64,000 bases of DNA from Actinomycetes bacterium (lineage in GTDB: Bacteria; Actinomycetota; Actinomycetes; Mycobacteriales; Mycobacteriaceae). The position numbers were made by a program, and so were the translations under genes. This document shows, piece by piece, positions 1 to 9,800 of this stretch. The stretch is from NCBI GenBank assembly GCA_023461275.1, contig JAEYMI010000048.1, forward strand, positions 186,001 to 250,000, written 5' to 3'. Below the pieces are notes generated by a model. That model ran no database searches and was not told where the DNA came from. It saw nothing but the letters and a program-made list of their open reading frames with translations. Every line of letters starts with the position of its first letter. The stretch's first letter is position 1.

Positions 1-320
1 ATGGCGAACAGGAAGTTCCACGGCACCGGATTGGTGCCCCATCGGAAACTACCGCCGCGCTTATGCATGAACCCGGCGGCCTTGATCTTCTCGTCCACGC
101 CGAGCAATCGGCACACTCCGTGAATTGTCGACGGCAGCAACGATTCTCCGATTTGGTACCGGGGGAATCGTTCCTTGTCCAGCAGCACCACGCGGCGTCC
201 GGCCTTGGCCAATAGCGTCGCGACGGTGGAGCCGCCGGGACCACCACCGACCACCACCACGTCCGCGGTTTCCACCACGGTGTCTGCGGTCTGTCCGGTC
301 ATCGTGTCGCCGCCGGTCAT
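1..320 (-). CDS. FAD-dependent halogenase-like oxidoreductase (N-terminal part, cut by window edge)
   Basis: Only the first 106 residues are inside the window. They contain a classic FAD-binding Rossmann motif (VVVVGGGPGGST, about residues 21-32), then a stretch ending in FPRYQIGESLLPS and a RGGSFRWG segment. These features are typical of the flavin-dependent halogenase/geranylgeranyl-reductase superfamily, and most like the halogenases that act on carrier-protein-bound phenols or pyrroles. The diagnostic WxWxIP motif would lie beyond the window, so halogenation itself is inferred. The ATG overlaps the stop of the aryl carrier protein gene (ATGA), so the two are translationally coupled. A second Met at residue 7 is an alternative start. 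The gene probably shares the iron-box-controlled divergent promoter region with the NRPS operon. Confidence 0.72.
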   Translation of the reverse strand, partial: MTGGDTMTGQTADTVVETADVVVVGGGPGGSTVATLLAKAGRRVVLLDKERFPRYQIGESLLPSTIHGVCRLLGVDEKIKAAGFMHKRGGSFRWGTNPVPWNFLFA

Positions 321-586
321 CCTTTTACCCCTTGCGCATCGCCGGTCAATTCCCGGACCCATGAACCCACCACGGGGTCCGAGGCGAGGGCCACCAGGTC
401 GGCTTTGACCGCGCCCGCGGCACGCCAACGCTCGATCAACGACATCAGGCGCACCGAATCCAGACCTATATCGAGTACGTTGGTCTCGTCGCGAATGTCG
501 GAGGCATCGAGTTGAAGGACCTCGGCGATGTCATCGACGATGCGGTCGCGGGTCAACGGCGGCGGTGAGGACGCCACTGGCGTCAC
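317..586 (-). CDS. Free-standing aryl/acyl carrier protein
   Basis: This 89-aa protein has one phosphopantetheine-binding domain. The attachment serine is in the motif DIGLDSVRLM, and the N-terminal helix (RDRIVDDIAEVLQL) is typical of ArCP/PCP domains. It resembles the C-terminal aryl carrier domain of EntB/DhbB. The isochorismatase at 27.7 kb lacks that domain, so this gene is the likely carrier for 2,3-dihydroxybenzoate loaded by the EntE-like ligase. The start is GTG with GAGGA six bases upstream. The stop overlaps the start of the halogenase-like gene, which suggests that the carrier-bound aryl group is the halogenase substrate (inference). An iron box lies about 30 bp upstream of the start. 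Confidence 0.85.
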   Translation of the reverse strand: MTPVASSPPPLTRDRIVDDIAEVLQLDASDIRDETNVLDIGLDSVRLMSLIERWRAAGAVKADLVALASDPVVGSWVRELTGDAQGVKG

Positions 587-615
587 CTTCTTTCCTCGAA
601 GTCGAAACAGTCGAT

Positions 616-634
616 ATCGGGTAGCCTAACCTTA
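616..634. promoter_or_regulatory. IdeR/DtxR-type iron box (ArCP-halogenase side)
   Basis: The 19-mer ATCGGGTAGCCTAACCTTA matches the iron-box consensus TTAGGTTAGGCTAACCTAA at about 15 of 19 positions when read on the minus strand (TAAGGTTAGGCTACCCGAT). It lies 30-48 bp upstream of the carrier-protein start, where an operator over the promoter is expected. Iron-loaded IdeR/DtxR binding here would repress under iron sufficiency. Confidence 0.75.
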
Positions 635-704
635 CTTTCTGCGGTTGGGGTAATCGGCCAGGCCGTCTGGACCCACGTCACCCGACGTCGGAACGTCTGC
701 CAAG

Positions 705-723
705 GTTGGGTAGGCTAAGCTAC
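705..723. promoter_or_regulatory. IdeR/DtxR-type iron box (NRPS operon side)
   Basis: GTTGGGTAGGCTAAGCTAC matches the iron-box consensus at about 14 of 19 positions, with the core TAGGCTAA intact. It is 88 bp upstream of the preferred start of the first NRPS gene. It contains the TTG that would otherwise be the most upstream start codon, which argues against that start. Confidence 0.65.
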
Positions 724-810
724 CGTGAATATGCCGCACTCAATCCTCCGGGCCTCGTTCCTGCAGGTCATGGCCCTGCCGGCCGTGGCGCTGCAGGTCG
801 TGGTCGGCTG

Positions 811-3800
811 ATGCGCGCATCCGCTGCGCAGCGAGGATTGTGGGCGGCCCGGGCGGTCGCCCCAGCTGACACCGCCGCATTCACCATCGGCCACCTCGTC
901 GACTTCTCCGGCTCGGTCGACGCCGACCGACTCACCACCGCCACCGCCACCGCGATCGGCGAAGCAGACGGACTGCGATCGGTGTTCGCCGACGACGGTG
1001 GACAGATCACGGTCACCCTCGACGCCGAGATTCCGGTGACAGCCCAGCACCTCGGCGAGGACCCCTCGGCGATTGACACCCACGCCCGATCTGCGGTCCG
1101 AGTGGCCTTCGATCTCACTACCGGCCCGCTGGCCAGAGCCACCATTCTCACTGCGGGACAGCGCATTTCCCTGTTGATCGTGGCCGACCACATCGTGTTG
1201 GACGCCTACGGGATCGGTCTACTGACACGTCGCATCGCCCAGCTCTACACCGACGCACGCGACGAGCGTCGCCTGCGCTCGATCACGACCCTGCCCGACG
1301 AGTTCGATGCGCCGCGCGACGGCGATGCCGCCTTCTGGGACGCCGAGGTGGCCGGCCTCGACAGCCCCGTGACGTTCACCGGCACACCCCGATCGCACCG
1401 CGTCGCACACGCGGTGCGTACCCGCCGGGTGGTCATTCGCGGCGCGTCGACCTATCCGACCGGACGACTGGTCGCGGCCATCGGCGCCTTCTGTGCCCGA
1501 TTTGCCGATCGATCCGAGGTGGTGCTCGGCTTCCCGATGATGAATCGGTTGGGCTCCCCCGCCGTCGCCACCCCGTGCACCCTGGTCAACGTCGTGCCGT
1601 TGCGACTGACCACCCCGCCGTCAGCCGGACTCGACGATCTGGGTGCCGCCGCCGACGAGCGACTAAGGGCCATCGCGGCTCATGCCCGCTACCGCGGTGA
1701 GGACATCCTGCGCGCGGCGCGACGACACGGACTCGACGGACTCGTCGGGCCGACGGTGAACATCAAACCGTTCAGCGCGACCATCACCTTCGGCACTACC
1801 ACCGCAACTCTGCAATCCCTGGCGCGCGGGCCGGTGGTGGACTTGTCGATCACCGCTCTCGACGTCGACGGCAGCGATGGCGGCGAGACCCAAGCCGGGG
1901 TGGAGTTGCTCCTCGACGCCGACGCCGACCTCTACGACGATCAGCGCATTGACGAGATCGCTACTGCGCTGGCCGGTTTCGTCGATCAGATCCACCAGAA
2001 TCCGGCCCGGCCCATCGGGGCGATGTCGGCCAGTCCAGCCGTCGCCGCGACCACGTTGTCGGCCATCGGTGACACCGACGCGCGTAGCGCATACCCCACC
2101 GACCCGACGCCCGTGGTGGATCGGATCCTGGGTGCCGCACCGTCGTCGACAGCGGTCATCTGCGGCGACGATTCGATTTCGGTGGCCGAGCTCGATCACC
2201 GAACCGCCACCCTGGCAAGCGAATTGGGAATTCTGGATCCCGAGGACACCGTCGGGGTTGCGCTTCCACGCGGTATCGATCTCATCGTTGCGCTCATCGC
2301 CGTATTGCGTTGCGGCGCGGCTTTTGTACCACTCGATCCGACGTTTCCGGCGCAGCGGGTCGCAGCCGCGATCGACGATGCCGACCCGGTGTCGATCATC
2401 GAGGCCGACGAGTCCGGTGCGATGACGATCCGACGTCGGCGTTCGAACCGAAGCCGCGCGGTCGCCTCGTCGCACCGCGAGCATCCGGCCTACCTGATCT
2501 ACACCTCGGGAACTACCGGCACACCCAAGGGCGTGGTGATCGGACACGGCGCGCTGACCAACTTCACCGACGCGATGATCCGCGAGATCGGTTACCGCCC
2601 CGGCACCACCGTGCTGGCGGTGACCACCATCGCCTTCGACATCGCCATCCTGGAGACCCTGGTCCCTCTGGCCGCGGGAGCGACCGTGGTTCTCGCGAGC
2701 ACCTCCGACGTCCACGACCCGACTCGGCTAGCCGACCTGATCACCCGCCACGGTGTCGACCGGATGCAGGCGACACCGTCGTTGTGGACCGCGCTCATCG
2801 ACGCCGGATACCGGGACGTCCTGCACGGAGTGGACGTGCTCGTCGGTGGTGAGCAACTCCCCACCGAACTGGCCACCGTTTTGCTCGATGCGGCGGCCAG
2901 TATCCGAAACATGTACGGCCCCACCGAAACCACTATCTGGTCCACCACGAGCGCACTTCGTCAGGGTGGGGCGGTGACCATTGGCGAGCCGATCGAGAAC
3001 ACCGGCGTACGCATCCTGGATTCGGCGCTGCAACCGGTGTCCGATGGTCGGGTCGGCGATCTCTACCTGTCCGGTCACGGACTGGCACGCGGATACCGGA
3101 ACCTCCCCGGACTCACCGCCTCCAGATTCGTCGCCGACCCGTGCGGCACCCCGGGCCGACGCATGTATCGCACCGGAGACCTGGCGCGTCGAACCGTCGA
3201 CGGCTACATCGAATGTCTCGGCAGAACCGACCACCAGGTCAAGATCCGCGGATTCCGGATCGAACTCGGTGAGATCGAAGCCCGGCTCGTCGAGCATCCC
3301 GACGTCGAACACGCCGTCGTCAGCGCAATTGATGGTCGGCTCGTCGCCTATCTCTCCCGCTCGCCCGGCGTCATCGATGGGCCTCGTCCAGCCGTCGACG
3401 CCGACGCGCTGCGCACACATCTGGCAGATCGGTTGCCCGACTACATGATTCCGGCCGGGTTCATCGACATGGCCTCGTTCCCGACCACCGCGAACGGGAA
3501 GATCGACCGTCGCGCCCTGCCCGCACCTGACTTCGGTGCCCTGGCGGGTACCGGCCGGACTCCCGGCACCGACACCGAGCGGCGCCTGGCACCGATCTTC
3601 GCCGAGGTGCTGTCGCTGCCCGGGGTCGGCGTGGACGACAACTTCTTCACCCTTGGCGGTGACAGCATCACCGCCGTGCGTCTGGTGCGCCGCGCCGCCG
3701 ACGCCGGCATCGTCATCAGCCCGCTCGAGGTGTTCGACCATCCGACGGTGGCCGGACTTGCGCGATCGGCCCGGACCTCGGTACCCACCACCGCGCCACC

Positions 3801-3894
3801 TCCACCCGCGCCACCGGCGGCCGTGGAGCACACCACCACTGCCGGAATCGACGACGAGGAGTTCGACGAGCTGATCGAGGGGAATCTGCTGTGA
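811..3894 (+). CDS. NRPS module C-A(Gly)-PCP, siderophore initiation
   Basis: This 1027-aa single-module synthetase starts with a condensation domain of the EntF/DhbF aryl-starter type. Its core motif reads DHIVLDA, so the first His is Asp while the catalytic second His (about residue 127) is kept. The adenylation domain (A3 motif YLIYTSGTTGTPKG from about residue 561) gives the pocket residues D-I-L-Q-L-G-M-I-W, which is the known glycine code. The carrier domain has FFTLGGDSI with Ser at about 952. It probably joins carrier-bound dihydroxybenzoate to glycine. I chose ATG 811 because the C1 motif (AAQRGLW) follows at once. The upstream TTG at 706 lies inside an iron box. The stop overlaps the GTG of the next NRPS gene (GTGA). 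Confidence 0.9.
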   Translation: MRASAAQRGLWAARAVAPADTAAFTIGHLVDFSGSVDADRLTTATATAIGEADGLRSVFADDGGQITVTLDAEIPVTAQHLGEDPSAIDTHARSAVRVAFDLTTGPLARATILTAGQRISLLIVADHIVLDAYGIGLLTRRIAQLYTDARDERRLRSITTLPDEFDAPRDGDAAFWDAEVAGLDSPVTFTGTPRSHRVAHAVRTRRVVIRGASTYPTGRLVAAIGAFCARFADRSEVVLGFPMMNRLGSPAVATPCTLVNVVPLRLTTPPSAGLDDLGAAADERLRAIAAHARYRGEDILRAARRHGLDGLVGPTVNIKPFSATITFGTTTATLQSLARGPVVDLSITALDVDGSDGGETQAGVELLLDADADLYDDQRIDEIATALAGFVDQIHQNPARPIGAMSASPAVAATTLSAIGDTDARSAYPTDPTPVVDRILGAAPSSTAVICGDDSISVAELDHRTATLASELGILDPEDTVGVALPRGIDLIVALIAVLRCGAAFVPLDPTFPAQRVAAAIDDADPVSIIEADESGAMTIRRRRSNRSRAVASSHREHPAYLIYTSGTTGTPKGVVIGHGALTNFTDAMIREIGYRPGTTVLAVTTIAFDIAILETLVPLAAGATVVLASTSDVHDPTRLADLITRHGVDRMQATPSLWTALIDAGYRDVLHGVDVLVGGEQLPTELATVLLDAAASIRNMYGPTETTIWSTTSALRQGGAVTIGEPIENTGVRILDSALQPVSDGRVGDLYLSGHGLARGYRNLPGLTASRFVADPCGTPGRRMYRTGDLARRTVDGYIECLGRTDHQVKIRGFRIELGEIEARLVEHPDVEHAVVSAIDGRLVAYLSRSPGVIDGPRPAVDADALRTHLADRLPDYMIPAGFIDMASFPTTANGKIDRRALPAPDFGALAGTGRTPGTDTERRLAPIFAEVLSLPGVGVDDNFFTLGGDSITAVRLVRRAADAGIVISPLEVFDHPTVAGLARSARTSVPTTAPPPPAPPAAVEHTTTAGIDDEEFDELIEGNLL

Positions 3895-6800
3895 CACACG
3901 GGGGTAAGACCCAGGGGGATACAACCCAGGGATCGGGTGCCATTGAGGACATCCTGCCGCTCACCGGATTGCAGGAAGCGATCGTCTATCACTCCACCGC
4001 AGCCGGGGCGAGCGACTCCGCCGATCCGTATCTGATCATCGCCGAACTCGACCTCGACCCGCTCGTGGGTCACGTCGACGTCGATCGTCTCCGTGACGCG
4101 GTACGCGCGGTCACGGCTCGACATGCCATGCTGCGCACCTCCTACACCCGCCGACGCACCGGAGCCCCGGTCGCGCGCGTACACACCGACGTGCCGCCGG
4201 ACTTCACCGAGATCGAACTGTCGGGCACAGACGAACTCGACGACCTGCGGCGACGCGAACGCGGCCGAGGAATCGATCTCACCCAGCCCGGCCCGGTGCG
4301 GTGGACGCTCGCGCGCCACCACGGTTCTGAGGCCACCACACTGGTTGTGCTCGCCCACCACGTCGCACTGGATGGGTGGTCGATTCACCAGGTGCTGGCC
4401 GAGGTGATCGCCGCCTATCGTGGCGAACAGCTGGCGCCGGTCAGCCCGATCCGCGACTTCCTGCAGTGGCTGTCGGCCCGCGAGTCCGACACGGCCATCT
4501 GGCTCGACGTTCTCGACGGTGTCGCACCGACCCCTGTTCCCACCGACGATTCAGCGTCCGAAAGCCAAGTGGTTATCCGCACACTCGGCCTGGAGCGGTC
4601 GACAGCGTTGCGCGCCTTGGCAACCCGCTCGGGGGCGACCTTGAACACGGTCATTCAGCTGGCGTGGGCGCGGGTCCTCGGTGACCTCCACGACTGCGAC
4701 GACGTGCTGTTCGGTGCCGTGGTGTCCGGTCGTCATCCGGCTCTCGACGGCGTCGACGAGATGGTCGGCATGCTCATCAACACCATACCGGTGCGCATCA
4801 CCCTGGACCCGGCCGAATCGGCTCGTGCTGCGCTGACGCGCATTCAGCGCGATCAGCTCAGGCTCATCGACCACCATCACACTCCGCTCGCCGACATCGT
4901 CGCTGCCCGACGCTCCGGTGAACTGTTCAACTCGATCACCGTCTTCGAGAGCTTTCCGCGGGGCGGCGTCCGCCCGCGCATGTTCGACGACAACACCTCG
5001 GCGGCAACACTTCTCGTCGAAGATGATCCTGATGTCACGCTGGTATTGGAGTGCCGCGGAGCCGATCGGACATTGATCGACAAGGTGATCGAAGAACTCG
5101 ATGCGCTCGTCGAGTATCCCGACGAACCTCTCGCCCGACGACACCGGACCACCCCCGTCGGGCTGCAGGGCCCGCAGATCGGTGCGGTGCCGCCAGTCGC
5201 CGAGCAGATCCTCACCATGGCGCAGAATCGGCGGCGGCACACCGCAATCGTCGACGGGCAGCGTCACCTCGGCTATCGCGAATTGCGCTCACGTACCGAA
5301 GCATTGGCCGACTCACTGCGTCGGCGCGGCATCGGCCCGGAATCCATCGTCGCGCTCGAACTCGGTCGTCGCGCCGAGATGGTGCTCGCCGTGCTCGCCG
5401 TCCTGCGTACCGGCGCGGCCTATCTGCCCATCGATCCGTCCTACCCCGATGAGCGACGGGCATTCATGCGCTCCGACGCCGCGCCGGACCTGCTGCTGAC
5501 CGACGCCGACCTCGACGATCTGCTCGCCGAATCGGCTGTCGCACAAGATGATCACGACGAGAACGCGACCACCGCGGTTTCCCACCCCGACTCGGTCGCC
5601 TATCTCATCTACACATCGGGATCCACCGGCACCCCCAAGGGCGTGGTCGGAACTCAGAGCGCTCTCGCCAACCGGATCGCGTGGGCCGCGCAGTACTGGA
5701 CCGGCGGCACGGTCCTGGCCAAGAGTTCAATCGCGTTCATCGACGGCACCACCGAGATCCTCGGCGCGCTCGCCGCCGGTGCAACCGTGGTGCTCGCCGA
5801 CGACCAGAGTGCCCGCGACGCAGGCCTGCTCGCCGAGATCGTCGCCTCGCACGGGGTCGATCAGATCACCGCGGTACCCGCGCTCGCCCAGGCGATCCAC
5901 GACGCGATGATCACCGACTCGGCGCCGTCACCGCGGCTCGAGCGTTGGATCGTCTCCGGCGAACCGCTGCCGGCACCGATCGCCGATGTACTCGCCGCCG
6001 GCGCCGAACTCGTCAACTCCTACGGCTCGTCGGAAGTGGCCGGCGACGTCGCCGCCGGCACCATCGAGCGACATCATCAGAACCAGAGCAATGTTCACGT
6101 CGGTACCCCGGTCCCCGGCACCGGGATCGCGCTGCTCGACCGCCACCTGAACCCGGTGGCCGACGGTTCACCCGGCGAGGTCTACGTCACCGGCGTTCAA
6201 CTCGGCCGCGGCTACCTCCGCCGATCGGGCTTGACGGCAACAGCTTTTGTCGCCGACCCGGCCGGTTCCGGTACGCGGATGTATCGAACCGGTGACCGCG
6301 GCGTGCGCCGTGCCGACGGGCGACTGGTACTCCTGGGGCGCCGCGACGGCCAGGTGAAAATCCGGGGTCACCGCGTCGAACTCGCCGAAGTCGAGTCCGC
6401 GGTACTCGCCGTCCCGGGAGTCCTCGGGGCCGCGGTGGTTGCCCGAGCCGATGCCGACGGCAACTCCCGCCTCGATGGATACCTGGTGGGCCAGACAACA
6501 CCGGAGCACGTCGTCGAACATCTGCGGGAGTCGCTGCCCGCAGCGATGATTCCCGGCCAATGGCAGGTGCTCGACGCCCTTCCGCTGACCCCGGGCGGCA
6601 AGCTGGATCGTCGGGCCCTACCCGTGACCGACGATCGGCACCGCGCGCCGCGACGAGCGCCCGAAACCGACGTCGAACGCCTCGTGACGGACACCGTCGC
6701 CGACGTACTGGATCTGGATCCCACCGGCCCGGATGCACCCGGTCTCGACGACAACTTCTTCGATCTCGGCGGACATTCCCTGTCGGCCACCCGCATGCTG

Positions 6801-9800
6801 ACCCGGCTCCGGATTGGCACCGGACGTCGACTCACCGTCGCCGACGTCTTCGATCACCCACAGCTGACCGAGATCGCCGCACTGCTGTCCGACAGCACCG
6901 ACAACGAGGCCGCCGCGCCCAACGTCGCCGCACCCGCCGACGAGCCGGTCGCACTGGTGGACCGTCCGGATCCGATCCCGCTCTCCCCCGCTCAGCGATC
7001 GCTGTATTTCCAAGCCGGAATCGATGATTCGGCGTACACGGTGCCGTTCGCGGTGCGCCTCGAGGCCAGTGACCCGTCGACGGTGGTGTCGGCGCAGCAG
7101 CTCGCCGCGGCCCTGCAGATCGTCGTCGATCGCCACGAGACCCTGCGCACCCGGATCGTGGACGGCGCCCAGGTGGTCGATCCGCCCGCACAGCGCGTGA
7201 TCGAGGTCGGTACGCACGTCACCGACACCATCGAGACAACCATCCGCGAGCTCATCGCCCGCCCCTTCGATCTTGCGGCCGACCATCCCATCCGCGCCTA
7301 TCTCATCGCCGGTACCCCTGATGCCGGCACCACGCTGCTGATCACCATCCACCACATCGCCGCCGACGAGTGGTCGGCGACCACACTGTTCGCCGAGCTG
7401 GCCGCCGCCTACAACGGGAACCCGTTGCCGGAGCTGCCGATTCAGTTTGTCGATCACACCATCTGGCAGCTCGAGCGGCTCGGAAGCCCCACCGACGCAT
7501 CGTCGTTGGCTCACCAGGAGCTCGAGTTCTGGCGCGAGACACTCGCCGGCTCCCCCGAAGAACTCGACCTGCCGTACGACAGGCGTCGCGGAGATCACCG
7601 CGACCACCGCGGCGATCAGGTCGAGATCGTCATCGGCGCAGACCGACTCGAGGCACTCACCGCACTGACCCGCGGCGAGAGCGCCACCATGTTCATCGCC
7701 GTCCACGCGGCAGTGGCGATCGCGCTCGCCGCGTCCGGTGCCGGCGCGGACATCGTCGTCGGCACACCCACCGCTGGACGCACCTCGACGGCAGCAGAAT
7801 CGCTGATCGGCATGTTCGTCAACACACTGGCGCTGCGGACGGATCTGGGCGGCAATCCGACGCTGCGAGAGGTGATCTCACGAGTCCGTACCACCGACGT
7901 GACCGCCTATGCACATGCGGAGGTTCCGTTCGACTCGGTGGTCGCCGCGTTGGCGCCGGCCCGGTCACTGGCGCGCCATCCGATCTTCCAGACGATGGTG
8001 CAATACCGCGACGCGATCGTGGCACCCGAGTTCACCGGGCTGCGTGCGACACCGGTCTTCCCGCCGACGACCACCGCCAAGTTCGACCTCACCTTCGAGT
8101 TCGCGGAGCTGCCGGATCGCGACGGGATTCGGCTGCGGACCGAGTTTGCAACCGACCTGTTCGACACGTCCACGGTGTCGGCACTCGTCGATCGCGTCGT
8201 GACAGCTCTCGACCTACTCGCCGATCAGCCCGATATCGCGCTGTCGGACATCCGTTGGGCAGCAACCGATGAGCCGGCGACACCGGTCGGCGCCGGCACC
8301 GCGACGTCGGACAGTGCTGGCCCGGCCAACCTCGCCGCCCTCTTCAACGATGTGGCTGCTCGGTATCCCCATGCAGTTGCCCTCAGTGACAACGTCCTTG
8401 CCGACAACACCTTGGACGACAACAGCTCTGCGCTGACCTATGCCGAGGTGCAGGCGCGAGCCACCCACATCGCGCGAAGTCTCGTCGCCGACGGCGTCCG
8501 CCCGGGCGATCTCGTCGCACTTGTCTTGCCGCGATCGTCGGATCTGGTGGTCGCCGTGCTCGGCGTGCTGCAATCCGGCGCCGCCTACGTACCGATCGAT
8601 CCCGACTACCCCGACGAGCGCATCACCGCAATCCTGAGCGACGCGTCGCCGACATGTGTGGTCGACGCCGACCGGCTGGCGCAGATCCTCGACGATCCCG
8701 ACGCCGATTCCCCCAGCGGCTCAGCAGATATCGAGCTGCCATCGGTCACACGCGCGCATCCCGCGTACGTGATCTACACCTCGGGTTCCACCGGCACACC
8801 GAAAGGTGTTGTGGTGTCCCACGGCAACGTTCTCGCGCTGCTAACCGCGACATCGGAACTCGTCGACGTCGACGACTCCGACGTGTGGATGCTGTTCCAC
8901 TCCTATGCTTTCGATTTCTCGGTGTGGGAGATGTGGGGGCCGCTGTCCACCGGCGGCCATCTGGTGGTGCCGGACCGGGCGACCACCCGCTCACCGGAGG
9001 ACCTCGCCGCGCTCATCGACGCGCGCGGTGTCACCGTGCTCAACCAGACACCCTCGGCGTTCTTCGCCCTCGACGCCGCAGACCGGGGCGACACCGACGA
9101 TTCCGTCAACAGCCGCTTCGATCTCGCGTCGCTGCGGCTGGTCATCTTCGGCGGCGAGGCGCTTGATCTGTCCCGGCTGACCGGATTCCTCCGACGACAC
9201 CCCCAGGTGTCCCCGGTGAACATGTACGGCATCACCGAGATCACGGTGCATGCCTCATATCTGCCGATCGATCTCAACACCATCACGCGCGCGGCCGGGG
9301 CCGACGTCGGCAAGTGGCTGCCCGGCTTCACCGGAACGCTCCTCGACGACCTGCTACGGCCGGTACCCGACGGCGTCGCCGGCGAACTCTATCTGTCCGG
9401 GCCACAGGTCGCGACGTACTACCTGAACCGGCCCGAATTGACCGCCACCCGGTTCGTCGCCGACCCCTCGCACTCCGGGCAGGTGATGTATCGCACCGGA
9501 GATCTGTTCCGGCGCAACACCGATGGCGCCACGCTGTACGCGGGCCGTGCCGATACACAGGTCAAGATCCGCGGATTCCGGATCGAGCTGGGCGAAATCC
9601 GGTCGGTGGCCGCGCAGGCGCCGGGCGTTCGCGATGTCGCGGTGATCACCCGCCCCGCACCGGCAGGTGGCGATGAGATCCTGGCCTACGTCGTCGGAGG
9701 TCTCGTCGTCGGAGGTCTCAGCAACGGGGGCGCGATCGACATCGACGCGGTGCGTGCTCACCTCGTCTCGCAGTTGCCCGAGCACATGGTCCCCGCAGCG

